Notes: generated from the letters alone by a model not told the origin. DNA of 64,000 nucleotides from Cryptomeria japonica (GCF_030272615.1 NC_081412.1:541218335-541282334); one strand, 5' to 3'; shown: positions 34,851 to 47,353, counted from the stretch's first letter. Translations and numbers: made by a program.

Positions 34851-35350
34851 ACTGTGGTATATTCTATTATCTTTTATTTCAATTATTTTATTATATATTT
34901 AATTTATATAAATTTATATTATAATTATATATTATTATATAAATTATAATTTATATATTTTTATTTTATTGTATTTATTAAATATATATAAAATATAAGA
35001 TATATATATATATATACGTATTTTACATAATATATTATTTTAACTAATTTTAAACAATATAAGATAATAAAAAATTAATTGTCTATGCACTCTTCAAGTG
35101 AATTATTCAACTATTTAAGAGGGATACAGATTCAATAAAATAAAAAAATGATTATTCCTAGATTTAGGGTTTTTTGAGTTTACATGCCAATTTTTAAGCT
35201 TCATCAATAAATTACTAGAGCCTTCCTTAATATGAGGCTACCTTCACACATAGACTTGAGACTCTTAAACATATGGATTAACGTCATTTAGGTCTCTCAC
35301 TAATATATTTTGATTGTTTATGTAATAATTTTAATATTTATTATTTGAAT
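34851..35350. other. AT-rich intergenic sequence
   Basis: Nearly pure A/T stretches with short TATA runs up to about 35060. No gene. Confidence 0.7.
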
Positions 35351-35353
35351 TCA

Positions 35354-35423
<70 letters not shown>

Positions 35424-35970
35424 CAATATTTCCAACTATATCTATCCATCTTTCCCTATTTCTAACTTCATCTCTCCCTCTTACCCTATCACTCCTTTCC
35501 CCTCTATATTTATATCTTATTATCTCTACCTCTCTCTTATTCACTTCATCTTTGTTACCCTATATCTCTATTTCTTTGTCACTCCTCTCTCTATCTCTTT
35601 CTATCAATATCTCTACTTTTATCTCTACATCTCCCTCTCTCTCCCCTCCCTCCTCTCTTTCTCTATATCTCTATCTCTTACTCCTTTATATCTCCTTCTA
35701 TCAATATCTAGATCTATATCATTGATATATTCCCTATCCCTCTCCATCTCTATATATCACTCTCTATCGATATCTCTTCCTCTACTCTCCCTCTTTAGAT
35801 ATATTGAGCTATCTTTCCCTCTTATCCCATCTTCTTCTCACTCTCCCTCTCTACCTAACTCTCTCTCCCACAACTCTTCTCCCTCTATCTCTGTCCTCTC
35901 TCTATCTCTCTTCCTTTCTCTCATCTCTCTCTGTCTTCATATCTCTAACCCTTTTTCTCCCTCCCCATAA

Positions 35971-36001
<31 letters not shown>

Positions 36002-36060
36002 ACCTCCTTACCCCATTTCTCTCTTTCAATCTTACCCTATCTCTCCCCTTGTCTCTCTAT
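35351..36060. repeat. Polypyrimidine tract with (TC)n(AC)n
   Basis: (TC)n then (AC)n at 35352-35421 is followed by about 600 bp of C/T-dominated sequence made of CTCTCT, TATCTC and TCCCTC variants. All long ORFs here are low-complexity artefacts. Confidence 0.9.
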
Positions 36061-36143
36061 TGCAAACATAGCATGAGCTTGTTGGTAATGGGGCATGATT
36101 ATCTTCCTGATTAAGAGGTTTTGTTTTAGTCATGTTTAGATCC

Positions 36144-36163
36144 CTATGAATGGATTTATAGTT
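36144..36163. repeat. LINE target-site duplication, 3' side
   Basis: CTATGAATGGATTTATAGTT, matching 43904-43923 with one mismatch in 20. Confidence 0.9.
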
Positions 36164-36341
36164 TTTGATAAAGGTAAAAGAAGGTTTTGAAGGGGCCTTG
36201 AAACCCTTTACAAGCAAAACTTAAATAGTATAAGCGACAAGAAATAAAAAATAACAGACCAACCAAAAACTAGCAGAAAACCAAAGAAAACCAGAAAAAG
36301 CCCCACAATGTTAGCAGGCCATCCAGAGTCCAGAAGAGAAA
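36164..36341 (-). other. 3' UTR of three-ORF LINE with terminal hairpin
   Basis: The last ~60 nt read TTGTAAAGGGTTTCAAGGCC, then CCTTCAAAACC and a T-rich tail. The GGG...CCC segment can form a short stem. The same signature (TGTAAAG, then G/C stem, CCCTTCAAAAC) ends the LINE at 45108-47495, and a looser form ends the element near 59961. It is a candidate recognition site for the element's RT. Confidence 0.55.
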
Positions 36342-38076
36342 CTAGTTGATTTTTTCCAGAGCTTTTGCCAAAGTGTTGCTAATTTCATGAAGCTCTTTGA
36401 TGTTATCCCTGAGATTAAGGGGATCCTTTGCAGAAGCAGCCACAACTTTCTTGACACTAGCCACTGGTGCTCTTCGCAATGCCACCTACCAGAGTAGCAT
36501 CACCGCTACCAGTCTGGATGGTCTCTTCATCCAAGTCAAGTTCCACAACCAGTTTTGGAGAGAAAGTTTGATCAAAGACCTTAGCAATATCCTTTAGGTT
36601 TTTAATGATAGCAGAAAGGAAACTTGGGATAATGCCCATAAGATTTTTCATCGCTTCCTTCCCATCTTCTAGTGATTTAACCTTATCCTCCATATTTTGC
36701 TTCTAGTTAATCTATTCTCTGTTTTCATCCTCCCTCTTCTCATCCATATTTTTCCCCTTTTTTTCTAGGTTCTTCAAGAGCTCATAGGTCCATCTATTGT
36801 AATCCATTTTCACCTCAGAGAGTTTCTTGAGGTTATCCAAGATTAGCCCTTTATTCGCACTTTCCTTATCCTCGCTAACCCTGTCCTTAGTCAGGTCCTT
36901 CTCAGTATCTTTGTTCGTTTCCCTCTCAAAATTCACATTAGTTTCCTCATTATCCTTGAAATCTACTTCCTCCATCGGATGGTTGTTGTCCTTACCAGGG
37001 CAATCACTAAGGATAGGGCTTTCATGACTAGACTCATTATCACCACTTTCTTCCTCATTACCCAGCTCCTCATCTTTCCAGTTGTCTTCACCATTGGAGT
37101 CGTCTGTCTCCATTCCATTGCTTTCCTTTTCAATTTCCTTTATTTCCAACCCAGGGACACTTTTCCTTTTTTTGCTTGAGGATGCCTTCTCCTTGCTGGA
37201 GTCTCCTTCTTCCATCTTTCTCTTACCCGGAGAGGCAGAAATCCTCTTATTTTCCAGCAGGGCGAGGGTTTTGCAGTGCTCATAGATGAGTAGCAAAAGC
37301 CCACAGTGGAGAATCAAGCTGGAAGGGTTATTCCTATGTTTATTGAGGGACTTGGAAAGAGAGCTAAAAAGGTAGTAGGGCAGGGATACCTTTTTGTCGT
37401 GTCTGAAATGGTTTAAGAGAATGAAATGGTAGGTGTGGGCCCTGGAGAAATGACCTTCAACCGTGATGTATTCCATAATTGCATTCAGAACCTAGCCCCA
37501 CAGTTTCTTGATGTTTGCAGCTTCGTAGTAGCCCCTAGTAGCTTTGCCTATTTTAACCCTTTCTTTCTCTTTCCATGAGAACATATTGACCGCATTGTTG
37601 GAGACTTTAAGGTCTCGAAAGAAATTAAGCCCAGTGTGGGGCATTCCAATTATAGTAGATATGAGCCCAATGTCCAACTTAAACTTAACTCCATATATTT
37701 TAAAAGAGCCATTATACCAGTTTTCAGAAATCTTGGAAATAGCGAGGTTAACCCTACCTTTGTCATAGTCCACGAGCTTCTCTATGAAGCTAGTGAGAGA
37801 ACCCTTTTCCAGTTTCACCTAGACTTTTGGCATCTCTTTCCAAGTCGATGTATTGTTTGGTTCCTCCCACCTCAAGTCACCTCCCATCTTCGAATTCAGG
37901 CTATCTGATCTATTTCTCTGCAAACTAATTCCTTCTTTCCCAAAGTTGCTTGAGATTTTGAACTGGGTTACCCACAAAGCGTGTGGCAAATTATTAAAGA
38001 TTGTTGGAGATTTGTCACTTTGGCAAGTAATGATGACCTTTCCAACAAGGCATAAATAATTCTTTTTACCTGTCAT
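36342..38076 (-). pseudogene. LINE ORF3, unknown protein (about 578 codons)
   Basis: Starts MTGKKNYL at 38076, seven nt after the ORF2 stop. One frame runs to about 36485 with TAG stops at 37819, 37492 and two near 36712. A small indel then restores a frame that ends LAKALEKIN and TAG at 36342. The N-terminal ~270 residues are globular, with FKIYGVKFKLDIGLISTIIG, FILLNHFRHDKKVSLPYYL and CGLLLLIYEHC, a pattern resembling plant-mobile/putative plant transposon proteins. The middle (about 37260-36830) is Lys/Glu/Ser rich with a likely nuclear localisation signal (SSSKKRKS). The C-terminus is helical, probably coiled coil. A homologous ORF follows RNase H in the LINE at 45 kb. Function unknown. 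Confidence 0.75.
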
Positions 38077-38083
38077 GATTAAA

Positions 38084-41000
38084 CTATCCTTCTCTCCCCA
38101 TATAACGTTCCTTTCTAAGGAACTCTTTAATGTTTAAATTGAGATCCTCCTCATGCCAAATCGATTGGGAGTCAGAGTAAACTCCTATATTCGCTAAACA
38201 ATCCGCTACACTTTTTTTTCTCTCTAAAGGCATGTTGAATAATAATTTCTTTAAAACTTGCAATGATCTCCCTAGCGTTCATGATGATATTTTCAATTGA
38301 CCAAGAAGGCTCTGACTCCCCCTTTAAACACTTAATAATATTAAGTGAATCTCCCTCAAGCCATAATTTATCATAATTAAGATTTTTGGCTAAAATTAAG
38401 GTGTTCAGGGTGGTAGAGGCTTCGACAAAATGGCTAGTTTGATTCCCCAGAGGATTAGCCACTGCCTTTAAATAACTTCAAGCAAAATTCTTGACAATGC
38501 CCCCATATCTAGCTTTACTCGGATTCCCTTTAGAGGCCCCATCAAAGTTAGCCTTAATCCACCCTTGAGGAGGGAAACACCAGACGAGACCTTCTCTTCT
38601 AGTTTCCTTGCTAGTAGTAGTGGTAGAGAGGCTCCACCTATCTTTGAAGTCATCTTTAGCTACAGGTCCATGATTAGTGCCATAGAGGCATTCAAAAATA
38701 CTCCTAAAATTTTTATCTGCCACCACTTCAGGAATAGCCCTTTTATCCCTAAAATTCCTATTGTTATGCTCTTTCCAGATATTCCATATAACAATCAGTA
38801 GAGTGATTCTCCAATTCTCTACAATTTTAGGATTAGAATTAGGGCATTGCCATTGCTGCCAGGAATCCCCAAGGGAGTTCGGGAAAACCCAGCTCAGGTT
38901 CCACCTGCTCAAGATGATTTTCCAGATATCCTGACTAAAAGTGCATTGATTGAGAATATGGCAAGCTGTCTCTTCTTCCCTGCAACAAAGAGAAAACCTA
39001 TTAGGAAAAATAAAACCTCTTTTATGAAGGTTGTCCAGGGTTAAAACCTTATTTTGGATGAAAATACAAAAGAAGATATTAACCTTTGGAACTAACTTCT
39101 TGTTCCAAACTTTAGCCCAGATGGGAATTTCTTCCACCCAATCATTATGAATAGCTACAGTTGAGGAAACTAAATATTTCCTATCCAGGGTTTCCCTCCA
39201 TATCAATCTATCATCTTTGTTATCTCTAGGGATTTTAGTAGAGAGAGCTATCTGAAGGAACTTAAACCCCAGGTACTACTGGCTAAAATCAATCCAGTTC
39301 CCATTTCTCCAGTAATCTTTGACCAACTCACCAGACCTACTTTTGAACCAGTCTTTCCAACATTTAAGGATTGGAATTTCCTCCAGAGGTTTATCCAAAA
39401 TCTATCTATCTTCCCAAAATCTTATTCTCCTTCCGTCCCCAAGGTTCCAGGTTCTACCAATAGCAACCTAGCTTTTAGCAGATTAAACAACATTCCATAT
39501 AGCTGATCCTTCAACAATGAAAGAATTATCAAGGAATTCTTCCTCAGAGGGTTGCATATAGAGATATTTGTTTTTCCAGATTGAGTTCCATTCTCTTTCC
39601 TCCCCTTTCAGTCTCCATATTTGTTTGGCTAATAAAGCTTTATTCATAGAACCAAAGTTCCTTAAGTCCAACCCACCTGAGGCCTTAGGGGAACAAATTT
39701 TATTCCAGGCAATAAGGGGTATTCTATTTTTGACTTCCACCCTCGACCAAAGGAAATTTTTTGGATTCTTTCAATGGCTTCCGCAAACTTTGTGGGAATT
39801 TTGAACAGGCTGAGAGCATAAACAGGAAGATTTTGGAGAGTGGCTTTGAGTAGAGTAATTTTGCCCGCTTGACTAAGGAAAACTCCTTTCCAACTAGCAA
39901 GTTTCAAGTTAAATCTGTCTATCAGCTTATTCCACAAAGAATCCTCAGGCTTGAGACATAGAGGAAGACTCAAATAAGTAGAGGAAAGCTCAGAAATATT
40001 GCAGCCAAGAATCCTTCCAATCCTTAGTTGCCTTTGGACTGGGGTATTGATGAAGAACAAAGAACTTTTATCCAAATTGATTTTTTGGCCAGAGGTAGAT
40101 TCATAAGTGTTTAGAATATTCTTCATATTTTTAGCTTCCATAATGGTGGCTTCCCCCATGGTAATAGAGTCATCAATGAATTGTTCATGAGAACAGACAA
40201 CATTAGAGGAAGAAGGTTTCAAAACCTTAAGATTGCCATCTTTCACATTTTTAAGAATAAATCTACCCAAGCATTCAACTAGAATAGTGAATAGGATAGG
40301 GGATATGGGGTCCCCCTGTCTAAGACCTCTGGAGCTTTTGAAGAAGCTAGACAAGGAACCATTGACAATAACAGTAGAGGAGGAAGTTTCCATGAGTTGA
40401 GAACAGAGCTGAATGACTTTGTCACCAAAACCAAACACTTTCATGATCCTAAGGAGAAACTACCAGTTCACTCTATCAAAAGCTTTAGCCATCTCTAACT
40501 TTAGGAAGAAGCCCTGGTTATTCACCACTTTCAGGGAGTGGATACTCTCATGAATGGTTATGATGGAATCCAAAATCTATCTTTTGGGGACAAAGCCATT
40601 CTGTTGGACAGAGATAATCCTAGGGAGAATTTCCAACAACCTGGAAGTTAGAACCTTGGATAAAATCTTGTAAATAGAGTTACACAAGCTAATAGGTCTA
40701 AACTTGTTGAGAGAATAAGCTCCAAGGATCTTTGGGATAAGGATAATGAAGGTGGAATTCAGTTCCTTAAGGAGTCTTCTAGAGCCAAAGAATTATTTGA
40801 CACCATTGCAGATGTCAGCCTCCACTATGTGCCAAAATTTTTGGAAGAAGAACATAGGGAAGTCGTCTGGTCTAGGGGATTTATCACCTTAAAAGGAGAA
40901 CACCACCTTTTTGATTTCTAGATTAGAGGGAATACGGGATAAAAGGTTGTTATTGGCTTCCATTAGGATTGAAGGAATAGCTTGCAAAAGGGTGTTTTGA

Positions 41001-42250
41001 TTGCTGAAATCCAGGTTATCCACATCTCCCAGCAGGGTAATGAAATGCTCGAGAGCTTCCTTTCTAATATCACTATCCTCTATTAGGATGCCTTTATTGT
41101 AGGATAATATGGCCATTCTATTAGCTTCCCTATGCATGAGAGCAGTTAAGTGAAAGAACCAGGTGTTTTTATCTCCTTCCTTCAGGAACAAGGCTCTGGA
41201 TCTTTGTCTCCAGAACGTCTCTTCATTGGAAATGATGGTGTGGTATTTGGATAAAAGATCATTTTCGGCCATCCTAAGATCTTCAGACTGCCCAACCTCT
41301 TAGATTCTATCCTGAACCTCCTCCTTTATTTCAGCTTTGACTTGAATTTTTCTCTTGAATATGTCACCAAAAATCTCTTTGTTCCAGATTTTGATTTTAG
41401 CTTTTAGGATGTTGAGCTTTTTGGCAATTCTAAAAAGAGTTGTACCCTCCATTTCAGAATTCCACCATTCAGCAATACAAGCTTCCAGAGAAGGATGGGA
41501 AAGCCAAGCTTTTTCAAATTTGAAAGGGAAGTTTCTCTTGGCCAAAAAAGAGTTGGCAGTAAAGGAGACGGGGTAATGGTCAGACCCAATTTTAATAACT
41601 AAAGCAAGGCAGCAACTATACTTAGAAAACTAGTCAGGAGAAATTAAAGATCTATCTACCTTAACTTGAATCAGATCAGCTCTGGTTCTTCTATTGGTCC
41701 AGGTGTAATTGATACCCTAGAGATCCACATCAATGAGAGCTTGATCATTTATGAAATCCATAAGGTCTTTTTTCCCATCAAGATGTAAAGTGATACCTCT
41801 CATCTTCTCTTCCTCTTTGAGTGGAGTATTGAAATCTCCCATAATAATCCAGCTTTGATCAACAAACTTGAGTCTGTCGGTTGCAACGCTGTTCCAATAT
41901 TTAACTCTCCCGATTTTGGTGTTAGGCACATAGACATTAGATAACACCCAAACAAAGTTGTCCTTAGTATACTCAAGCTAAACAAAGTTCCTATTAAGAG
42001 CAGAGATGATTTCCTTACCTATTATAGTTTTTTGGTTCCAAAAAAATGCAGTTCCTCCAGAAGCTCCCTCCGAGTTAGATCCTATGACCCCATTTTCCTT
42101 CAAAATTCTAATCTTTTCAACTTTTTCCTTAGACATCTTGGTTTCCTATATGAGGACCACATGTGGTTTATGATCTCTAATGATGTTTCACAACACATCC
42201 TACTTATGAGGGGTGTTTAGCCCTCTAATATTCCAGGATATTATCTTCAT
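38084..42250 (-). pseudogene. LINE ORF2: endonuclease, RT, RNase H
   Basis: Starts MKIISWNIRGLN at 42250, overlapping the ORF1 stop as ATGA. Endonuclease (residues about 1-230): SNVYVPN, IIMGDFNTPL, GSDHYPVS. RT (about 430-760): LNKFRPISLCNSIYKILSKV, KLEMAKAFDRVNW, GLRQGDPISPILF and FIDDSI (FADD box altered to FIDD). A zinc-binding segment is near 38960 (CCREEETACHILNQC). RNase H: KANFDGASKGNPSKARYGGI, then LEGDSLNIIKCL, ending in a frame shifted at an A8 run near 38215, with stop TAG at 38084. A second frameshift is near 39757. About a dozen in-frame stops, mostly TAG. In an intact copy it would perform target-primed reverse transcription. Confidence 0.9.
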
Positions 42251-43880
42251 ACTTTAACTAGGGATAGGGTTGACTCAATGGAACACTGTGTTCCATCAGC
42301 ACGGTTTTTCCATCTTTCCTGTTCCCTTTGATGTTTTAGGGATGGCCTTCCCTTCCTTTTGTTCTGACTTCCAACATCTGCATTTTTCTTAATCTTGCTT
42401 CTAGTTGAGATTCCTCCATTGAGTTCCTCCTTGTTCATTTTTCCTTCTCTCGAACCGAGAATCCGAAGATTCCCATCCAGCATATCCACACTTTGAGAAG
42501 GGGTTTTACATTGAAGTGGCTTTGGGCTTCCATTAGTTAAAAGCAGTAAGGGCTCAATGTCAGAAGGGTCTTGAGCTTCATTAATGTTTTCCTCGACCAA
42601 TTTTGAGAATGATGAGGCTAGAATGGTTTCTTCCTTCTCTTGACTAACAAATCCAGCCTCCTGGTCTTGGATGGTTTCTTCCTTCTCTTGACTAACAGAT
42701 CCAACCTCTTGGTCCTCTGGGTTATTTTTATTGTTCAACTCAATACCTTTCTCTACTTCTTTAGAGCTCTCTGGTTGGTTGTTAGAGAAGACACAGTCTT
42801 GTTTGTCATTACTGCTATTCCCAATCCTCTTGACTTCATTCGCTAAATCTGTTACATCCTTATTTTGGTTACACTCAGTTGATGGGTCTCATTTTTTATT
42901 TACCGTTTGCCAAATCTTTTTGTTCTTGATGTTGCTATCGGTCTTGCTTTCCTTTCTTTTCTTGAGCAGACATGATTTTGCCCAATGCCCCGATTTTTTG
43001 CAATGGAAACAGGCAAACGGAAGAGATTCGTATTTAATAGCTTGGGACCATTTTCCAAGTTTAGATATGATTTCTATGGATTGAGGCATATCCGTCATTT
43101 GACTAACATTTATGCAGATATGAGAAAAGACTAACCTTGATTTAGTCACCGTCATCAGGTCAATCATTAGGAGTTCTCCAAAGGATTTTGCAATATCCTT
43201 GAAAACTTCCTCATTCGAGTATTCTAGCAGGAGACCTGGGAGACGCGTCCAAACTAGTGCAGAAACAAAGAAGGACTTGTCAAGGGCAAGGTTCAAGGCC
43301 CATTTCTGAAGAGCTAGGGATAACTTGCCAAACATCCAGGGCCCTTCGCAGAGAGCTTTAATCATGTCTTCTTTAGAGTTAAAAGCAAAGGTAAAAAACC
43401 CTCTAGGAAGCGCTGCTACGTCCACTTGACCTTTTACAAGCCATTTTTTCCTTATGAAATTCCTAACATCATCGATGTTAGGCCTAAAGCCAAAGAATCA
43501 ACCCACTAATGTCATGGATAGGCCAGCTATAGTCATATCGACCACTTTGTCCAGAGCAAAGATAGCAACTAGTCCAGAGGCTGGGTCAAAGATATTTGTA
43601 ACTTCTGGAAGCCCAGATTTAGCCAGCGGCTTCACTCCAAAGAGCGAAGACATTTTTTACCTTTACCTCTGTCATGTGGGTCCCCAGGTTTCGAATCTTT
43701 ATCCTCTCCCTGTTTTTCTTTTTCCTTGTCCTCTTCTGACCCTTGAGATGCCTGACCTCCTTCCTGTTTGCCAGTTTCAATCCTAGAAAAACAACAATCT
43801 CCAGGAAATCTACCTTCCCCAAGAATTCCGTCATTTCCCAATTTAAAATTTGGGATTCCCGCTCCTTTTCGCTCCGCCAT
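42247..43880 (-). pseudogene. LINE ORF1: DUF4283 and CCHC zinc knuckle
   Basis: Starts MAERKGAGIPNF at 43880. The charged N-terminus shifts frame in an A6 run at about 43654 (one base short of maintaining frame). It continues MSSLFGVKPLAK at 43653. The DUF4283 domain (GFFTFAFNSKEDMIKAL, EGPWMFGKLSLAL, WTRLPGLLLEY) precedes a knuckle CFHCKKSGHWAKSC (about 43005-42965). The C-terminal tail contains a duplicated VSQEKEETI-QDQEAG unit (about 42710-42640) and a basic segment (SKIKKNADVGSQNKRKGR). Only two further stops, TGA at about 43500 and at 42889, interrupt it. RNA-binding chaperone role expected from the family. Confidence 0.85.
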
Positions 43881-43903
43881 GAACTTGTTGACAATTATTC
43901 TCT

Positions 43904-43923
43904 CTATGAATGGATGTATAGTT
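43904..43923. repeat. LINE target-site duplication, 5' side
   Basis: CTATGAATGGATGTATAGTT, the partner of 36144-36163. Confidence 0.9.
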
Positions 43924-45093
43924 AATTTTAACTTATCAATTTTTAATTGATACCTTCATCTCATAAAAAAAAAATCTATATGGCCTACCAAGTAGCCTCA
44001 TTTAATGCACAAATATATGCAAAAAAATAGACCATTTTTTTTAATCAACCTTCCACACCACTTCTGTGTACCCATTGCACACTAAGGTGAAATTGCTAAT
44101 AAAATAAGGTGCTCACTATCAAAGAGTTATTGCTATGTGAAGAAATATTATTCTTAATTGTACAACTATTGGGATGACAATGCATATGCATTGGATTACT
44201 TCATATAAATATTTTATTTGATCAAAATAAGGACTTTGTATTTTATAATTAAATGTTAAATAATACCAAAATGTTTAATTATCATTTATAGTTAAATATA
44301 TCTTGTATTCTAGATTATATAAGGTACATTTAAATTATAGTGTTGATTTTATAACAATAAATAACATTTTTTTGTTCATATGTTGGGTCATTTGTGTTTG
44401 ATATAAATATTAGAGATAATATTGTTATTGCAAAAAGTTATTAATATCATTCAAGTTACATATAACTTATATTTAACATAATAATATGATATTATTCTAA
44501 CAAAAGAATATTTTTTCTAACTATGAGGGATCCCACAATGTAATTAAGTTTTAGTCCAATCTTTAAAAAAACATTTTTAGGAAACTTCAAATTAGATTTG
44601 TTAATATGGTGAATGGTGTGATGATTTCCATCTCCAAACCTCGGTTTTATATATATAAGAGACCATTTCACATGTCTTTAAAAAATGGTATTATGAAAGT
44701 CCATGTAACTACATGCTCACAAATTAGCCCACACTATTAGCCTCTCTACCCTATCCAATCATTATCAAAAGTTCCAAACTTTGATTAATAATTATATAGT
44801 CCATAATTAATTTTCTTATTTAATAATTTCTAATTTATTTTTATTTGTTTCCTATTGGAAAAAATAAATGCATACATAAAATTATCATCCCAAATCATTT
44901 TTCAATGCATTAAATTATTATAAAAATAAAGTAATTATAGAAATAATGTAGGTTTATATATTAATGTGTTGGAGAATTGAGAAAATATTAAATCTACAAG
45001 AAATTCTACATTCATAAAAAAAATCAAACCATTACATTTAAATGGCTTATAAATATTTTTGACCATCTAAATATCCATAAGCACATAAAAACT
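43924..45093. other. AT-rich intergenic sequence
   Basis: No gene or repeat structure recognised. Confidence 0.6.
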
Positions 45094-45116
45094 AACAAAT
45101 AACTAGCGATAAACAT

Positions 45117-45509
45117 AGGGGAATGGCTTGTGATGACAATGTTAGGTTTGTCTTGATTGTCGCCCTCCCTCTGGGTTCTTAGACAAACCACTATGTTGAG
45201 GCTTATGCAACCTACATTGGTTTGAAGATGGTGGTCTCTAGAGGATTCACTAAGGTCTATCTTGAAAGTGATTCTTTCAATATAGTTAATTGTCTAAGAG
45301 GGATTCAATCCCCTAGTTGGACCATCAAGAATTTTATTATTGATTGCAAGATTATGCTTAACTCCTTTGATGAGTTTAATTTCTCTCATGTTTATCTTGA
45401 AGGGAACTTGGTGGCCGATAGGTTGGCCAATCTTGGTGTGGCTCAACATTATTTGCTAAGGTGGGGATTTATGGACCACATCTTGAAGGATATTAAAATG
45501 ATATTTTGA
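45117..45509 (+). pseudogene. LINE ORF2 remnant: RNase H C-terminal half
   Basis: The open part (from 45222) includes YLESDSFNIVNCLRG, SPSWTIKNFIIDCK and LEGNLVADRLANLG, the RNase H tail with its D-S and N-x-x-A-D motifs. It matches the corresponding segment of the minus-strand LINE ORF2 (about 38450-38180). One stop lies upstream, within LPLGS-TNHYVEAYA. It ends TGA near 45509. Confidence 0.85.
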
Positions 45510-45693
45510 AATGATCAAAATGAATTCTAACTGAAAGGATTCATGAGAAATGATTAACTCATTTTTCAAATTAGTGTGAAGTACCACGTCCTTCATTATG
45601 ATGCAGCAAGCTATCACCCTCTTTATGATTTCCTTTCTCATTATCTGGGCTGGCATTTGTGAGGCTTTGGTTTTCTTATTTTTTCTTTACAAA

Positions 45694-47353
45694 ATGGATG
45701 GGGATAAGAATAGGGTTGATCCCATTGTGTATCATAAATGGTAGGAGAATCATGAGGTTTGGGGTGAGATTTCATCTAGGGGCCTTATACCCAATATTGA
45801 GAAATTGCATGGCTTGGATCTATAGGTGACTACAGCTTTTGTGGAGGAATGGGATGAGGATACTATCAAGATGTATGACATGGAGCTATTGGTTCCAGAC
45901 AAGGTTGTGGCAAAGGTGTCCAATACCTTGGTGGAAGGAACAAAATTTTAGAGGGATAAGAAATGTGTCGTTGAATCTATTAGGATTTTCTTTGAGAAAG
46001 GGGAAAGGGATAAAGTAGAGAGGACTATTGATGGTAGGTATGACAAGACCACTCTCAAACCCCTCTAGGTGAATGTTGTAGAATTTATTGTGTGGTATGT
46101 TACATTGGATGGTTGGCTCTATAATTTATTTAGCTACAATTTTGTTATCCTTAATCACTTTCAGCATGATAAATGTATTTTGTTACCCTTCTATCCATTT
46201 TCTTCACTACGTCATACTTTGAATGTTCATAGAAAAAATCCCCGTATCTCAGTTATTCATGACAGTTTTGTTCTCCTCATCATTGAGCATGAAAAACCCA
46301 TTTCTATTCAAAAGAACCCTACTCCTAATTTGAAGAAATATATTGAGCATAATGTTAGTCTTGAGGGTTTCTCAAGTGATTGAGAGGACAAACCCTTAGA
46401 TGAGGATGTGGGTGTACATTTAGGGAAACATAAATGACACAAAAGGGGTTTCTTGACACTTTATAAAACTATGCTTTTAGATGATGAGGACTTTGAGAAT
46501 ACCCCTTTAGATGAGTATGTGCTTGATTTTATGGTCCCTAGCTATGATGTTAAGGGTAAAGGTAAATTGGGTGGTCCCTCTCTTAGGTTGGTGAAAGGGG
46601 AGGGGAGATCTTTGCCCCATTCAACAGGTGGTTCTACCTACAAAAATAAGATGAAACAACAAAAGGATAGGAAGATTGAACCTAGTTTTCAATCCCCTAT
46701 TACCCACCCCCTACTTGTCGATAGTATCAATGTGGGTTTCCATGTGGAAATTCTTGTGGATATTGATAATGTCATAGTTTGGACAAAGGTTCCTTTTTTA
46801 TTGATTTCAGGCATATGATTAATAATGTGAAGGATATAATGGACAGACAAAGTGCCTTGTTTTTATGGATGGTGTCAAAGACTAATGATTTCTAGGACAA
46901 GGGTGCTCAAAATTCAAATGTGTAGAAAATGGATAATTTTTTTACCAATATTAAAGATTTGGCTAAGAGAATTAATGATTTTAAGGAAGGGAGTGATCAA
47001 AACATTAAATCCCTAGATGATTCCTTTGTTAAAATTTAGGATACGCTAAGGAAAATTATGGTAGTGAGTGAGATGACCATGGAGAATAGTTCTGAAGGAC
47101 TTAAGTAGTTGAACACCCAAGCTCAAGCTATCCAAAATCTCTCCAAATGGGGTGTGAATTCCCCTAATGTCAATGCCAAATATGTGAGGATGGTTGTTTC
47201 CCATGTGCTGGTATTTGGTTCTTCCCCTAGTCCTCATACCAGGCTTCATAGTAGGGAAAAGGGCATAACTATGATTGATAGTTTTATTCATAAGATGCAC
47301 ATTATTATTCAAGAATGGATTCAAAAGAATGAAAGTTTAATGAAATCTCTGTA
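45694..47353 (+). pseudogene. LINE ORF3 homologue, unknown protein (about 550 codons)
   Basis: Begins at the ATG at 45694 (MDGDKNRVDPIVYHKW) and stays in one frame to 46818 with TAG (four) and TGA (two) stops. A frame change near 46800 then leads into the helical C-terminus ending NESLMKSL and TAA at 47353. Matching segments with the minus-strand ORF3: FVILNHFQHDKCILLPFYPF against FILLNHFRHDKKVSLPYYLF, and FVLLIIEHEK against LLLLIYEHCK. The Lys/Ser/Gly-rich middle and helical tail also correspond. The 185 bp between the RNase H stop and this ATG is longer than the 7 nt seen in copy 2. Confidence 0.8.

Larger units (their letters stand above)
36164..43903 (-). mobile_element. Full-length three-ORF LINE, copy 2
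   Basis: A 20-bp target-site duplication flanks 7,740 bp. Reading on the minus strand: a very short 5' leader (about 23 nt), ORF1 43880-42247, ORF2 42250-38084, ORF3 38076-36342, then about 180 nt of 3' UTR ending TTTATCAAA without a long poly(A). The duplication proves that ORF3 was inserted as part of the same unit. The element has endonuclease, RT and RNase H, as in RNase H-bearing plant L1s. Damage is limited to three single-base frameshifts, another near the ORF3 end, and scattered, mostly TAG, stops. Confidence 0.9.

Noticed and set aside
35345-36076. Ser/Leu/Tyr-rich ORFs
   Set aside because: Low-complexity translation of a polypyrimidine tract with (TC)n and (AC)n.
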